Counted from the stretch's first letter, positions 10,923-23,033 are shown. The stretch: 64,000 nt of DNA from Rhizaria sp. SCN 62-66 (GCA_001724265.1 MEDY01000004.1:186001-250000), one strand, 5' to 3'. Numbers and translations are program-made. The notes: generated by a model from the letters alone, not told the origin.

Positions 10923-13900
10923 ATGTCCTATCATCCCGCCAACCGCGGTCCGTCCCCTCAGGCGGCCCCACGTGACGGCCTCTCGGCGTCCTACGGCCCT
11001 GCGCAGCACCATGATGCCCCACGCCGCCCCGCTAGCCACTACGACCCTGCGCCTGCAGCCGCCTCAGAGCCCTACGTCGGCCGCGGCGCTGCCAACGGCC
11101 ACAACAATCAAGTTGCCGGCCCCGCTGCCGCTGCTGCGCACGGCTACGGTCACGGCGGCTCCGGCCAGCAGCGACCCGCACCGGGCCCCCGCGGCCCCGC
11201 CGTGCCCGCGCCCGTGCGCGGCCCGCAGCCGCAGCAGTACGCGCCCGAGCCCGACGGGGCGAGCTCAGCTTACGGCTCATATGGCACTTCCGGGTCCTAC
11301 GGGAACGCTGGCGCCCCCCGTGGCCGCTCGCACCAACCCCAGGGCAACGCCGACTACGACTACGGCTACGACCAGCAGTACCCGCCCCAGCCGCCGCCGC
11401 CGCAGCAGCAGCAGCAGCAGCAGCAGGGCTACGGCGGCAATGCTGGTTACGCGCCCCGCAGCGGCGGTGACGACCACGGCTTCCGGCAGTACGGCGGCAG
11501 CAACCGCGCACAGCCACACTACCAGCCGTCGCTGTCGCAGCAGCCGCTGTCGCAGCAGCCCGGCGGCCACCATAGCGGTTTCGCCCACGAGCGGCCCCAG
11601 CAGCAGCGGCCGCCGTCGCAGCAACGGCCTCCCTCCCAGGGCCGCGCGCCCTCAGCATCAGCCGCCACAGGCTCTAGTTCTGGTTCTAGCGCGCCGATGC
11701 GGCCGCCATGGCTGGAGCGCGGACAGGCGCCGCCGCCGCGCACGCGCACGCGCGAGATGCTCGCCTACTCGCGGTCCTCGCTGCTGCAGCAGCCGCGCGA
11801 GTACGGACTGGGCGAGGCGCGGCCGGCGCCCGCTGCGGGCGAGCTGGCGGCCGTGCTGCGCGTGGAGCGCGAACAGGCCGAGCACTTCCGCCCGCGCGAC
11901 GAGCGCGTGGCTGAGTGGTCGCGGCACCTGCGCGGCGGCGGGCTGGGCGGCATTGCAGTCACGGCCTCGGCCGCCGTCGCGCCGCCGCTGCTGGCTGAGC
12001 CTGGGGCCGTGCGGACGCGGCGGCCGAGTTTACCGCGCAGCGGCAAGCCCCTGCCGTCGCAGCAACAGCAACAGCAGCCGCAGCACCATCAGCAGGTGAG
12101 GGCTGACAGTCGTCCGCGCCAGCAGCAGCAGCAGCAGCAGTTTCAGCAGCAGTTTCAGCAGCCCCAGCAACAATATGACAGTGACCCGCGCAACGACCCT
12201 CGGTACAACAACGGCCAATTCTCGCAGCAGCAACACCAGCAGGGGCGTTCGCAGCAGCTTTATGCCCAGGGCCCGCCTCCGCAGCAGCAGCAGCCGTATC
12301 CGCCTCAGCAGCAGTACCAACGGCCACCACAGCAACAACAGCAGCAGTACCAGCCTGAATACGAGCACCCGTCTCAGCAGGCTCAGCCCCGTCGCTCGCC
12401 TCAGTCTCAGCCTCAGCCTCAGCAGCGCCCTCGCGCCCCTGTCCAGCCCCAGTCCCAGGCCCCCGCGCCCGCGCCTGTGCCCGCGCCTGCGCGCGCGTCC
12501 GCGACCGCGTCTTTGACCGCCGCTGCGCCGAGCCGTTTGGCCGCCCCGCTGGCCGTGAACCGCCCCTCTGCCGACTACGACGACGACGATGACGACGACG
12601 ACGACGACGACGGGGAGTTTTACGATGCGCACGGCCCCGCGCCCGCCGCGGCGCCCGCGCCGGCCTTTGTGCCCACGCTGGCACTCGACCGGGTTAAGGT
12701 GCCACCTGTGTCGCCCGTCAAGAGGAGCGAGAAGAGCCACGGCCACGGCCACGGTCACGGTCACGGCCACGGTCCGAGTCAGAAGCCGGCTGGCGCAGTG
12801 AACAGTGGCGGCGGCGGTGGTGGTGGTGGTGGTATGAGCGATGACGAGATTCCGCCGCCACCGCCGCCGCCCGACACGCCACCGTCGCGCGGCCGCGCGC
12901 GCACGGCGGCGCCGCACGGGCAGCCCGCTCACGACCCCCACGGCCACCTGCTGCAGCGGCCGCAGCAGCAGCAACATCAGCAGCAGCAGAGCCAGCAGCC
13001 CGCGGACACGTGGTCCCCCAGCCAGGCCCCGCCTCCGCCGCCGCCGCAGCCGTACGCACAGCCACCGTACGCGCCCCAGTCCCAGCAGCACCAGCCGCAA
13101 GGCTACGGCCCTCAGGGCCAGTCGACTCTGGTGCGCCGGACGTCGCGCGAGCTGTACGCCGCTGCCGCCGCTCTACGCGAGCGCTCCCGCTCCCGCGACG
13201 CGCACGGCGACGGCTACGACGCCTATGATGGCGTGTACAACGACAACGCGTATGACCGCGACCGGGAGCGCGACTACTACGACCGTGAGCGGGAGCGCCA
13301 GCTCGGCGGCTACGGCGCCCACGGTCACGCCCACGGCCACGGCCACGCGCAGGGTCACGCGCAGGGGCGCAACGTCACCGGCTCCCCCTCTGCCCCCGCG
13401 CCCGCGCCCATGAGCGCCAGTGCGAGTGCAAGTGCGGGCGCGGGCGTGGGCGTGGCGCCGCTGCGCGACACGACGACGTTCGCGACGACGCGGGATGAGA
13501 TCGCCCGCGCCCGCTCGCGCGCGCAGGCCGCGACGCGCGAGGCGCTCGCCGAGCCCGTGCCCGGCCGCGCGGGCGCCAACAGCGCCACGGCTGCGGGGGT
13601 GAGTGCGAGTGGGGGGTACCACCAGCCGGGGTACGCGCAGCGCAGCACGGCGCGGTCGCCGGCGCGGCCCGCGAAGCTGCCGCCGATGGTCTTCTCCAAG
13701 GCCAACTACGCGCGCCCGCTGCCGCCCGCCGTGATCGCGGCCGCGCTGAACCTTGGCGGCACCGCGGCCAGGACGCGGTCCGCCTCGCGCGGGGCCTCGC
13801 AGACGCGCAACAGCAGCAGCTACAGTGAGGAGTACCCGCGCTATGACGACGGTTATGGCAACGGGTATGATAACGGGTACGATAACTGTGGGCGCATGCC

Positions 13901-16900
13901 TGAGCCCGCATACCCTGAGCCCGCATACGCAGAGCCCGAGCCCGAGCCCGAGCCTGCGTCCACTGAGCCTGAGGCTGAGGCCGCGGTCGACGAGGCTGAG
14001 GCCGAGGCCGAGGCCGGCGTGGACACGGCTCTGGAGGGCGACGCCATTGACGAGGGCGATGTGGTCGCAGAGGGTGACGCCGTCGCCGAGGGCGACGCCT
14101 ACGCTCTCGGAGTCGAGGGCGACGCTGCGGCCGTGGAGGGCGACATTGCGGCCCTCGAGGGCGATTTCGCGCACGAGGGCGACGTTGTTGTCGCGGCTGA
14201 GGAGGAGGTCGGCACCATCGACGCCGATGACAACGCTGACAACGCCGACAACGCTAGCGCCAGTGTCGATGCCGACGCCGCCGAGGCCGCTGTCGCCGCC
14301 GCTGCCGCCGCAGTCGCCGCCGCAGTCGCCGCCGCCGACGCCGCCGCCGAGGCCGAAGCCGCCGCCGAGGCCGAGGCCACCGCTCAGGCCAAAGCCAAGG
14401 TGGAGGCTGAGGCGGTGGCGCAGCCCGCTGCGCCGGCGGCGGCGGCGTCACTGGAGGGCGAGTTGGTGCACGTGCTGTCGCAGCTGGCCTCGCTGCTGGC
14501 GCGCGCCGACGCCGCCGCGACCGCGGACCCCGCCGCCGCGGCCGTGGGGCAGCGCGTCGCCGCCGCGCTCGGCGCCATTGTCGTGCCGCGCGCGTCCGCC
14601 GCGACCAGCAGCGACGCCACTTCTGCCGCCGCTCCCGCTCCCGCTGCGGCCGAGGCTGCGGCTGCGCCCGTGAAGGCGAGCCCCGCGGTCAGCCGTGCCC
14701 CGAGCACGAGCGCTGCCGACGCTGAGGCCGAGAAGGCTCAGACTGAGGCCGCCGCTGACACCAAGGCCGGCGATGACGCTGAGCTCGAGCCTGAGGCTGG
14801 TGCCAATGATGCCGCCGCCGGTGCCGCTGCTGATGCTGATGCTGATGCTGAGGCCGGTCCTCTCGCGGGCGTAACGGTCTCGACCACGCTGCTGCCGCCG
14901 CTGCCGCCGCTGCCGCCGATGCCCACCGTCGCCGTCACGGTCGACGTCACGGCCGGCGCCCGCCGCCACCACAGCTACAGCAACAGCAACAGCAACCGCA
15001 ACGGCGACGGCGACGGCGACGGCGACGGGGACCAAGGTGAAAACCCCGGTCGCGGCGACGGCCACGGCGAAGACCACGACGACAGCGCGTTCCCCAGCGC
15101 CGCCGTGACCCCCGCGCTGGCCCCGCTGTTGCCCTACGCGCGCCCCACCCCCGTCCCAGCACCCGCGCCTGCACCTGTGTCTGTCTCAGTCTCGGGCTCG
15201 GCCAACGCCGCGGATGCTGACGCTGCGGCGGGTGAGTCGACGTCGGTGTCGCTGATGCCATGCCCGGCGACCGCGGAGCCTATGGAGGCTGTCCAGCCTA
15301 CGGTCACTGCGGTCACTGTCACCGACGACGCGGCTGCTCCTGGCGCTGACGCTCCAATTGCTGACGGCGACATCGAGGCCCAGATCGCTGCCGCAGAGGT
15401 TGAGGCCGCAGCCAAGGCCGCCGCGGATGCCGAGGCCGAGCTGGACATCTCGAGCGTGAAGCCGCTCTCGACCTCGGCCTCGCTCTCCGCCGCCATCTCA
15501 GAGGCCGGCGAGCCCCACATGCAGATCCTCACATAGGCGCCCCCGCTCATCGACGGGCTCACGGCTGCTGAGACTGACACTGCGGGGGGTCTGGAGACGC
15601 CCGCGGAGGCGACGCACGGCGCGCCGCTGACGCCGCCGCCGCGCGCGCCGCACTCGCGGCACCGCAGCTTCACGACGCCGCCCACGGCCGAGGCCACGGC
15701 GGCGCCCTCCCCCGCGCCCTCCGACCCGGCCCCCGCGGACAGTGCGGCTGCTGCTGCGGCGGAGAGGCCTGCGGTGGTGTTCCGCCTGACCGAGGGCGGC
15801 GCGGCGCACGCGGCGGGGTCGACCGCGCCCGCGGCCGTGGCCGAGGCGACGGCGTTCCTGGACTCGTTCATCGCCGCCGCGCTGGCCGCGGGCGACGAGG
15901 CCACCGCGCAGGCCGAGGCTGCCGCCGCCGCCGCGCACGCGCACTACGCCCACAGTCACGGGGCCGGTGGGCCGGCTGACCCGGCGGAGGGACTGGTGCG
16001 CACGCGGGCCGACATGATGTCGCGCATCGCGGCCCACATGGACCACTCGAGCGCCGCGCAGCACGCCACCAGCGGCAACGGCAACGGCGGCGCTGTGGTG
16101 GTGCAGCTGCCGTCGCCGATCAAGGCCAGCGCGGTGGCCGGCGTCGGCGCGAGTCCCAACGCCAGCGCCGCGCGTGCCACCGCCGCTGCCGCCGCCGCCG
16201 CCGCCGCCGCCGCGAATAACCCGAGCTCTGCTGACCCCCATAGTCACGTCCATAGTGACGGTCACGGCGACGGGCACGCTCACCCCGACCGGGGGCTGAG
16301 CCAGTCGGAGGCGGCAGCGCTGGCGCTGGCGGCGCACACTGGCGAGGGCACGCTGTCGCGCGCGCTGCTGGTGCACACGTTCGTGACGTCGGCGGGCAGT
16401 GGGCCCGACGAGGACATGCAGCGGCTCGCGGAGCTGCCCAGCTCTGACGACAGCGACGAGGACGAGGACGAGGATGAGGACCGGGGTGAGAGCGACGGCG
16501 ATGGCGAGGACGGTGCGCGCGACGGGTGGGGCAAGAGCTACGGCACTAAAATTCCCCGCCGGAAGCGCATCGCCGCCAAGCACTCCCACTCTGATGACCA
16601 TGACAGCCACAGCCACAGTCAGAGTCAGAGTGACGGTGAGAGTGACGGTGTGTATGATGTTGACTACGAGGGCCGTGGCCACGAGGCTGGAGGGGAGCTA
16701 GGCAACTGGGACGACTACGTGAACGACATCAACGCCGTTGACGACATCAATGACGCTGCGGACAACGCCACTGCGCACGCCGCCGCCGCTGACAACATCA
16801 ATAGCAACAGCAAGTCTGACGCCGAAGCCGCTGCTGCCGCCAGTGCGCAGCCCCGTGAGCACGCTCAACCCGAGTCAAACGCCACCACACAGGCTGCCGC

Positions 16901-17684
16901 CACCGAGACTGCTACTGAGGCAGCAGAGAGCGCTGCGGCGGAGAGAGCTGAGGCGGAGGAGAGCGACGACACCGAGGTCGAGGAGGAGGTCGTGCTCGAG
17001 GTCACCGTCGCGCCTGACGCGAGCTCCACCGCCAACGCCAATACGAACCCTGTCTCTGCCTCTGTGATTGAGCCCGCGCCCACGCCCGTGCCCAGCGCGG
17101 CCCCCGCGGCGTCTGAGCGGGCGGCGACCGTGGCCGACGGGGCCGAAGTCACCTTCGCGGTCGACCACTCGCACGCAGAGCACGCGCCGCCGCGAGCAGA
17201 GCCCGCGCCCGACGCGGCGGCAGCCAGCTCTGGCGCTAAGGTTGATGGCGGTGCTGAGGCGAAGGCTGTCGCCAATGCCGAGTCCGAGGCTGACGCCGGT
17301 AAGGCGGACGCCGACAACTCGGACGACAGCGTGGACCTCAGCGACCCAGACGCGTGGGACGAGAGCCTGGGCGACCTGTCGGCCATTGCCATCGCGCCCG
17401 CTGCTGCCGCCGCCACAGCGAGTGACCACGCGGGTGCCGCCAAGGCGGGCCCGGCCAGCGGGTCGAACCGCGCGTCCGCCGTGACTGCGGCGGCGCACAA
17501 GCCGCCCAACACTGCGCACGCCGCGCCGGCTGTGGCTGCAGCTGCGGGGGCGGGTTCTGACAAGCCGCCGCAGCAGCAGTTGCAGCAACAGCAGCAGCCC
17601 GTACAGCGGGGCCCGGTGCAGCTGGAGCAGGACGACGGCGGCGACCTGAGCGACTTCTCGATCGGCTCGCTTGACCTTGAGTAA
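10923..17684 (+). CDS. 2253-residue low-complexity protein with one internal TAG
   Basis: The first in-frame ATG is at 10923 (MSYHPANRGPSPQ); the frame ends TAA at 17682-17684 with a single TAG at 15534-15536 (codon 1538). The sequence after the TAG keeps the same frame, composition and GC richness, has no AT-rich spacer, and shows no ATG for over 400 bases, so I treat it as one gene. No enzymatic domain is recognised. Regions: Pro/Gln/Gly-rich N-terminus with polyQ (11402-11426, 12121-12140), poly-Asp (12578-12614), alternating Gly-His (12739-12775), Arg/Asp/Tyr-rich, Ala/Glu-rich repeats, and an acidic C-terminus. YSRSSLL at residues 282-288 fits the eIF4E-binding pattern YX4L plus a hydrophobic residue. 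The composition resembles RNA-granule scaffold proteins; function is unknown. Confidence 0.7.
11402..11426 (+). repeat. CAG repeat encoding polyGln
   Basis: Uninterrupted CAG triplets within the 2253-residue protein; a second CAG run lies at about 12121-12140 and mixed CAG/CAA runs follow to 12350. These are in-frame coding microsatellites. Confidence 0.8.
15534..15536 (+). other. In-frame TAG, probable sense codon
   Basis: Codon 1538 of the 2253-residue protein, between HMQILT and APPLIDGL. The frame stays open for a further 715 codons to a TAA. See the UAG reassignment finding. Confidence 0.75.
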
Positions 17685-18098
17685 TTCATACACCTTAGCG
17701 CGCGGTCAAGACACCTTGAGAAATATAAAGGAATGCAAATTGACGAATTCAAACGCACAATATCAAGAAACACAACTCTTTTCACAATACATAACTATTT
17801 TACATCATTCTAGCTCAGTTTTTTGATATTTCAGATTGTTTTTACCGCGGCGACTCGACGGGCTCGCAACGGCTATCTGGCGCGCGTATCAGATTTGCAT
17901 GAAATAGCTTTTAATGCGGCATATTTTCGAATTTCGCCATTGAATTTTACTAGAATGAACACACATGATCATGATTTGTTTCACACATGTTCATTAACGG
18001 ATTTATGACAGTGTATTTTCTGGTGTTGTTTTCTTATCCTCAAGTTTGCTCTCTCCTCACTGTTTCGTTATCATTGGGCTATTTTCTGTCTGTCCCTA
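17685..18098. other. AT-rich spacer upstream of the methyltransferase-like gene
   Basis: Holds the 3' UTR of the upstream gene and the promoter of the next, both on the plus strand. No gene recognised. A 13-mer CATGAAATAGCTT at 17898-17910 recurs at 51714-51726, also about 190-200 bases before a plus-strand start codon; this may be chance. Confidence 0.4.
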
Positions 18099-21000
18099 AT
18101 GCCAGGCCAACTCATGTTTAACATATTCGGCTACGGTAGCTCTGCTTCAGCTCCAGCTGCAGTGTCACCTGACGAGGCTGAGTTGCTGAAGCGCCTGCCG
18201 CCGCCCCCGTCGGCGCTTCCCGACGAACACACCCCAACCTCACACCCTGAGCAGTCGCAGGCACAGTCGCGTGCACCTGCCACGCTTTCGCAGCACGCGA
18301 CTCTGGATCCCGACCACTCGTTAGCAGGTTACTTTGACCTTGCGCCCGCGCCCCCGCTGCCCGACAGCTTCGAGTTCTCCGTCTCGCGCTCCACCAACAC
18401 GTACGGCAGCTCCAGCTACAACTCGAGCTTCATCATCAACAACAATACCAGCACGTACTCGGCGCTAACCGGCTCTGATGCTGCGACGATTACTACGCCT
18501 GGTAACTCGCTTAGCGCCGCGCAGTCCGCACCTGGTCCGCCCCCGCCGCCGCCCGCACACACGCATACGTACAGCCACGCTACCCGCGGCAGCCACCACG
18601 GCTTCGGTGCTGACGGCGACGCAGATGGCCCCCGCGTCATCACGGACTCGGGCGAGTTCCCCCCGGACGCCGCCGCCGCCGCTGAGGAGGCCGCGGCCGC
18701 GATGCTGGGCGTGTTCGACTACGCACCCCCCGAGGCCCTGCAGTCCTTCACCGCAATGGCCCTGGCATCCGCCTCGGCCTCGCATTCACAGTCTCACTCT
18801 GGCTCTGGGGCTAGCTCTGCAGCGAGCTCAGGCGCTGTGTCCGCCGCGTCCTCCGGCTCCGTGCCGCCCGCGCACGCTGCCCACGGTTACTTTGCTGCCG
18901 GCCCCGGTCACGGCCAGCATGGGCGCAACACGCTCAACGCCCACGCCGCGGCCGCAGCAGCTCACGCCGCGGCCGCCGCCGCCGCCGCGACCGCGCTGGC
19001 GGACCCCAGCTCGGTGCTCTCATCCTTCTCGGGCTACCCGCACGACGTGCACGGCCACGGCCACGGTCACGGCTCCAGCGGGTTGAGCGGCGCTGACTCC
19101 ATCGTCACTGGCTCCGACTCAGGCTCTGGCGGCGCTGGCGCTGGCGCGGGGCTGGGCGCGGCGTGGCGCGCGGGCACACAGCTCGACTCGGCGACGCGGC
19201 TCTCGTACTCGTCGCTCTGGGAGTGGGGCAAGGCGGCCAACGCGCACGTCTTCGCGCCCTCCCCGCACGCAGCAGCGTCACGAGACGTCGCGGCAGCTGC
19301 TGCGACGGCGATGGACCCCACAAGCGCGGGCGCGGTGACGGTGCCGCTGCCGCTGGCGGGGCCCGCGCGCGCGCCTGGCGCCGGGCAGCTCATCTCGCCC
19401 TCCGTTGCAGTCTCCAGCGCAAGCTCCACCTCAGGCTCCGGCTCGACCGGTTCCGTCGCCGGCGCCGCTGCGGCTGCGGGCAGGGGCGAGGCGCCGGCGC
19501 TGGCGCGCGCGCGCGGCGCCGGGTGCTCCGCGGCGACGGCCAAGGCGCTGGCGCAGACGATCCTGGCCTACGCAGATGCGTGCCGGCCGACAGGCACATC
19601 GAGAGCCCACAATGCAGACGGTGACGCGAGCTTCGCTGCCGACAGAGCCACTTACAGCGACGCTACCGCCGCCGGGCCGCCGTCACCGCCGCCGCAGGTG
19701 ACGGTGGTTGAGTTTGGCGGCGGCGTGGGCAGGCTTGCCTTCCTCGTCCTCACCGCGCTTGTCGACGCCGGCGCGCTCACACTGCCGCAGCCAGCCGCCG
19801 CCCCCATCGCCCCGAGCGCAGCGTCCGCCGAGTCGGTGTGCTCGGCGGCGTCCGCGGCGGCCGTGCCCCGCGCCGCGGTGCGGTACGTGCTGTGCGAGAC
19901 GGATGCTGCGCTGCTCGCACACGCGCGGCGGCACCCGTCGCTCGCTCCCTTCATCGCAGCGGGCGCGCTCGACTTCGCGCTGGCGGACCCCGAGGACGCG
20001 GACGCGCTCCACCTGCTTGAGGCCAACGAGGTCGTTGTGCGCCCGCGGCCCGGAGCGTGCGGCCACTACGCCAGCGCAGGGGCGGCGGGCGCGGGCGCGG
20101 GCGCCGGCGTGGACGCGAGCTTCGTGGCGCTGGGCGGGGGGCTCGACGACGCGACGCTGCGCGACGCCTTCGCCGTCACCGCGGCCGCCGCGGCCATGGC
20201 CGCCACGCTCGCGCCCGCGGGCTTCGGCGCATACCGCGTGCCCGCCGACCCCGCGGCGGCCGCGGCGCGCGCCGGCGTCTCTTTATCGCTGTTGCCGCCC
20301 CAGTCCGCGGCGCCGGACTCGAACGGCGGTAGCGGTGGGAGCAGCGCTGCTGCGGCGGCGCCGCCCACTGCCGACGGGTGGCGGTCGCCCCGCAAGCGCA
20401 ACCCCAACGGCTCCGCGGGCGGGCGGCTCTCTACGCCCGCCAGCCCCGTCGCTAAGCCCAGTCCGAGTGCGAGTCTCAACAGCGTTGCGGCCCAGGAGAG
20501 CGCGGTGCTGAGTGCGGCCGCCGCTGTTGCCGGCGCTTACGCGTACTCGCTGACGCCGCACCAGCCACGCGTGACCACGTTCCCGGGCCCCGTCGTCGCG
20601 CTTGCAAACAACTTGCTTTCGGCGTTGCGCCACGACGCGTTCACCCTGGTCCGAGCGCCGCTCGATAGCAATACGAACAATCTTAACGCTTCTATTGCGA
20701 AGATTGCGGCTGCTGCTGCGGACCCGGTACCCGCGCCCCCGGACTTTGCCCTATCTCTGCTCGAGTGCTCTGTTAGTCTGTGGACCGCGTCCGCGTCCGC
20801 CGCCGCCGCTGCCGCTGCCGCGGCCGAGGACTCGGCGCTGCTCTCGTGCTCGCGGCTCCACTGGGACCTGCGCACCGTCGCCTCAATCCCCGTCACGCGC
20901 GCGCGCCTGCTCGCGTCGGTGCCCAGCGGCGCCGCAGTCGGTGTGGCGGCCGCGACGGCTGCCGCAGCAGCGTCGGCGCTGCTGGCGGGCCCGGCCGCGC

Positions 21001-23033
21001 CCGCGCTGCGCTACTACTCAGGCGTCGACCGCGACCTGAACCCGCTGCTGGGCGACGCCGTGGTTGCAGCCGCCGCGACGTACGGCGTCGCCGACGAGCT
21101 GCGCGCGCACACGCTGCGCCGCCGCGCCGCGCGCTCCGCCTCCGCCTCCGCCTCGGCCAGAACCGGCGGGCCTACTGGCGGCTCCGGCGGCAGTGCGGTG
21201 CCCGCGTCCGTGGCGTGGGGCAGCACCTTTTCGCGCCGCTCGCCGCCGCAGCTGCTCACAGTCCCCATCGGCGCGCTCGCGCTGCTGCGGTCGCTGCGCG
21301 CGCTCTCGGGCGGACGCTGCATGCTGCTCGCCGTCGACAAGCTGGCGCAACCCGCGACCCCCGTGCTGGCGCACGACACGCGCGCTCCCCCCGCGGCGTC
21401 GGCGGCGTCGCTGGTCACGACCGGCGCGGCCGCGGGGCCCGGCGCGGACGCGGGCGTGGCCCCGCTGCTGCTCCCGGGCCGGCGCGCGCCCGCCGTCGTG
21501 ATCGCGGGCGGGCAACCGTCCGTGGTGCTCAACGCCGCCGCGCTGCGCGCCTATGCGCACGGCACGGGCGGCGCGTGCCTTGTCTCGGCCGCCGACGCCG
21601 CGGGCGCGCCAACGGGCGCGGGCGTCGTCGCGGTCGTGTACAATGACGCAAGCCCCGCTGCCGCGCTCGCTGCCGCCGACGCCGACGCCGACGACGCCGG
21701 GCTCGACGGCGGCAGCGGCAGCAACGCCGCGCTGTTGCTGCGCCGCGCGGCCCACATGGCGGACCTGCGCGCGCCCGCGCTGCCCCCGCTGCAGGGCGCC
21801 CCGCTTGCGCCCGGGCTGGCTGTGCTGCCGCCAGCCGTTGCCGCGGCTGCTACCGCTGCTGCCGCGCTTGCAGCTGGCGACGCAGCGGCCGCTGGTGCGG
21901 GCGACGTCGGCGTGGACGCAGAGGCGATCGCGACGCTGGCGACGCTGGCGCTTGCCGCCGCCGCGCCCGCGACACCCGCGCTGGCGGCGACGTTCGACGC
22001 GCTCGCGGCCGACGCCGAGGCCTCCGCGCTGCCGCTGCCGCTGCCCGCGCACCTGGCGCTGCCGCTGCTGCCGCACGAGCCTGTCCCGCCATGCCCGCTG
22101 CTGGCATTCCCGCCGCGCCTCGCCGCCGGCTGCGGGCCCGCGGCGGGCGCCAACGCGCCTGCGCTGCTGCGTCTGCGCCGCTGGGGTCTCCGCGCCGCCG
22201 CCGCGGCCGCGCTGGGCCCGCTCTCGGCCGCGCCGCGCCACGCGCGCTTCCTAGCGCTGGCTGCGGAGGCGCTCGCGCGCGGCGTCGGCTCCGATCTGCC
22301 CCCGCAGCAGCCGCTCGGGTCCACTCTCGCTGTTGGCAGCGGCCACGGCAGCGGCAGCGCGAGTGCGAGCGCGAGCGCGGGGGCCGAGGCGTCGCTGCGG
22401 CTGCTGTGGGACGCGGTGGCGCTGCTGCGTGAGGCCGACTGCGATCCGCTGCTGCTGGCCGCGCTCAGCGACTGCCTCGTGCACCACGTCGCGCGCCTTG
22501 TCCGCGCCGCCACCGCCGCCGGCGGCGACGCTGCCCCCGCGGGTAGCGGCGCCGGCGCCCAGCAGAAAGGCCAGCAGGGGCAGGGGCGCGCGCGGGGCGG
22601 GTCCGTGTCGGCGGTGTCCTCGGGCGCGGGCGCGGCGTCGCTGCCGGCGCCGCTGCGCGCGTGCTGGGCCGCGCTGCAGGACTGCCTGCTGCGGGCCGTG
22701 GCGCGCGACTACCCGCTGCCGCAAGGCGCGGACGTGTCGTTCGCGGCGGGGCAGACGCTGCTGGCGATGCGCGCGTACCCCTGCGCGGTCTCGTGCTTCG
22801 CGCTCAGCGTGGTGCGCCACGGAGAGCACTGCGCGACTGCGCACAATATGGGGCTCTGCATGCTCTTTATGGAGAAGCCCGTCGCCGCGCTCGCGTGGTT
22901 TGACGAGGCGCTGGCGCTGGAGCCCGCGCTGACGGAGGCGCGACGCTGGCGCAGGGCCGTGCTCAAGCGCATCGAGGCTGACGAGCGCAAGAGGTCGTAT
23001 ATGGCAGCGCAAAACGCACGCAACAGGGCATAA
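18099..23033 (+). CDS. Methyltransferase-like/TPR protein, 1644 residues
   Basis: ATG at 18099, stop TAA. The first 500 residues are Ser/Gly/His/Ala-rich. At about residues 533-548 VVEFGGGVGRLAFLVL matches motif I of Rossmann S-adenosylmethionine methyltransferases, followed near 594 by RYVLCETDAALLAHARRHP and an FIAAGALDFALADPEDA segment (motif II/III region). Later blocks are a PVVALANNLLSALRHDAF segment, PIGALALLRSLRALSGG (about 1057), and MLLAVDKLA. This order matches, from memory, a poorly characterised family of large eukaryotic and bacterial proteins with a methyltransferase-like fold and C-terminal TPRs. TPR-like helices occupy about 1545-1625 (CALSVVRHGEHCATAHNMG, then WFDEALALEP). 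Long Ala/Gly insertions separate the blocks. Substrate is unknown, and an inactive fold is possible. Confidence 0.65.
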   Translation: MPGQLMFNIFGYGSSASAPAAVSPDEAELLKRLPPPPSALPDEHTPTSHPEQSQAQSRAPATLSQHATLDPDHSLAGYFDLAPAPPLPDSFEFSVSRSTNTYGSSSYNSSFIINNNTSTYSALTGSDAATITTPGNSLSAAQSAPGPPPPPPAHTHTYSHATRGSHHGFGADGDADGPRVITDSGEFPPDAAAAAEEAAAAMLGVFDYAPPEALQSFTAMALASASASHSQSHSGSGASSAASSGAVSAASSGSVPPAHAAHGYFAAGPGHGQHGRNTLNAHAAAAAAHAAAAAAAATALADPSSVLSSFSGYPHDVHGHGHGHGSSGLSGADSIVTGSDSGSGGAGAGAGLGAAWRAGTQLDSATRLSYSSLWEWGKAANAHVFAPSPHAAASRDVAAAAATAMDPTSAGAVTVPLPLAGPARAPGAGQLISPSVAVSSASSTSGSGSTGSVAGAAAAAGRGEAPALARARGAGCSAATAKALAQTILAYADACRPTGTSRAHNADGDASFAADRATYSDATAAGPPSPPPQVTVVEFGGGVGRLAFLVLTALVDAGALTLPQPAAAPIAPSAASAESVCSAASAAAVPRAAVRYVLCETDAALLAHARRHPSLAPFIAAGALDFALADPEDADALHLLEANEVVVRPRPGACGHYASAGAAGAGAGAGVDASFVALGGGLDDATLRDAFAVTAAAAAMAATLAPAGFGAYRVPADPAAAAARAGVSLSLLPPQSAAPDSNGGSGGSSAAAAAPPTADGWRSPRKRNPNGSAGGRLSTPASPVAKPSPSASLNSVAAQESAVLSAAAAVAGAYAYSLTPHQPRVTTFPGPVVALANNLLSALRHDAFTLVRAPLDSNTNNLNASIAKIAAAAADPVPAPPDFALSLLECSVSLWTASASAAAAAAAAAEDSALLSCSRLHWDLRTVASIPVTRARLLASVPSGAAVGVAAATAAAAASALLAGPAAPALRYYSGVDRDLNPLLGDAVVAAAATYGVADELRAHTLRRRAARSASASASARTGGPTGGSGGSAVPASVAWGSTFSRRSPPQLLTVPIGALALLRSLRALSGGRCMLLAVDKLAQPATPVLAHDTRAPPAASAASLVTTGAAAGPGADAGVAPLLLPGRRAPAVVIAGGQPSVVLNAAALRAYAHGTGGACLVSAADAAGAPTGAGVVAVVYNDASPAAALAAADADADDAGLDGGSGSNAALLLRRAAHMADLRAPALPPLQGAPLAPGLAVLPPAVAAAATAAAALAAGDAAAAGAGDVGVDAEAIATLATLALAAAAPATPALAATFDALAADAEASALPLPLPAHLALPLLPHEPVPPCPLLAFPPRLAAGCGPAAGANAPALLRLRRWGLRAAAAAALGPLSAAPRHARFLALAAEALARGVGSDLPPQQPLGSTLAVGSGHGSGSASASASAGAEASLRLLWDAVALLREADCDPLLLAALSDCLVHHVARLVRAATAAGGDAAPAGSGAGAQQKGQQGQGRARGGSVSAVSSGAGAASLPAPLRACWAALQDCLLRAVARDYPLPQGADVSFAAGQTLLAMRAYPCAVSCFALSVVRHGEHCATAHNMGLCMLFMEKPVAALAWFDEALALEPALTEARRWRRAVLKRIEADERKRSYMAAQNARNRA

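Noticed and set aside
10923-17684. Pseudogene interpretation of genes carrying internal TAG
   Set aside because: The disruptions are exclusively TAG, with no TAA, TGA or frameshift, and include essential genes such as TOR.
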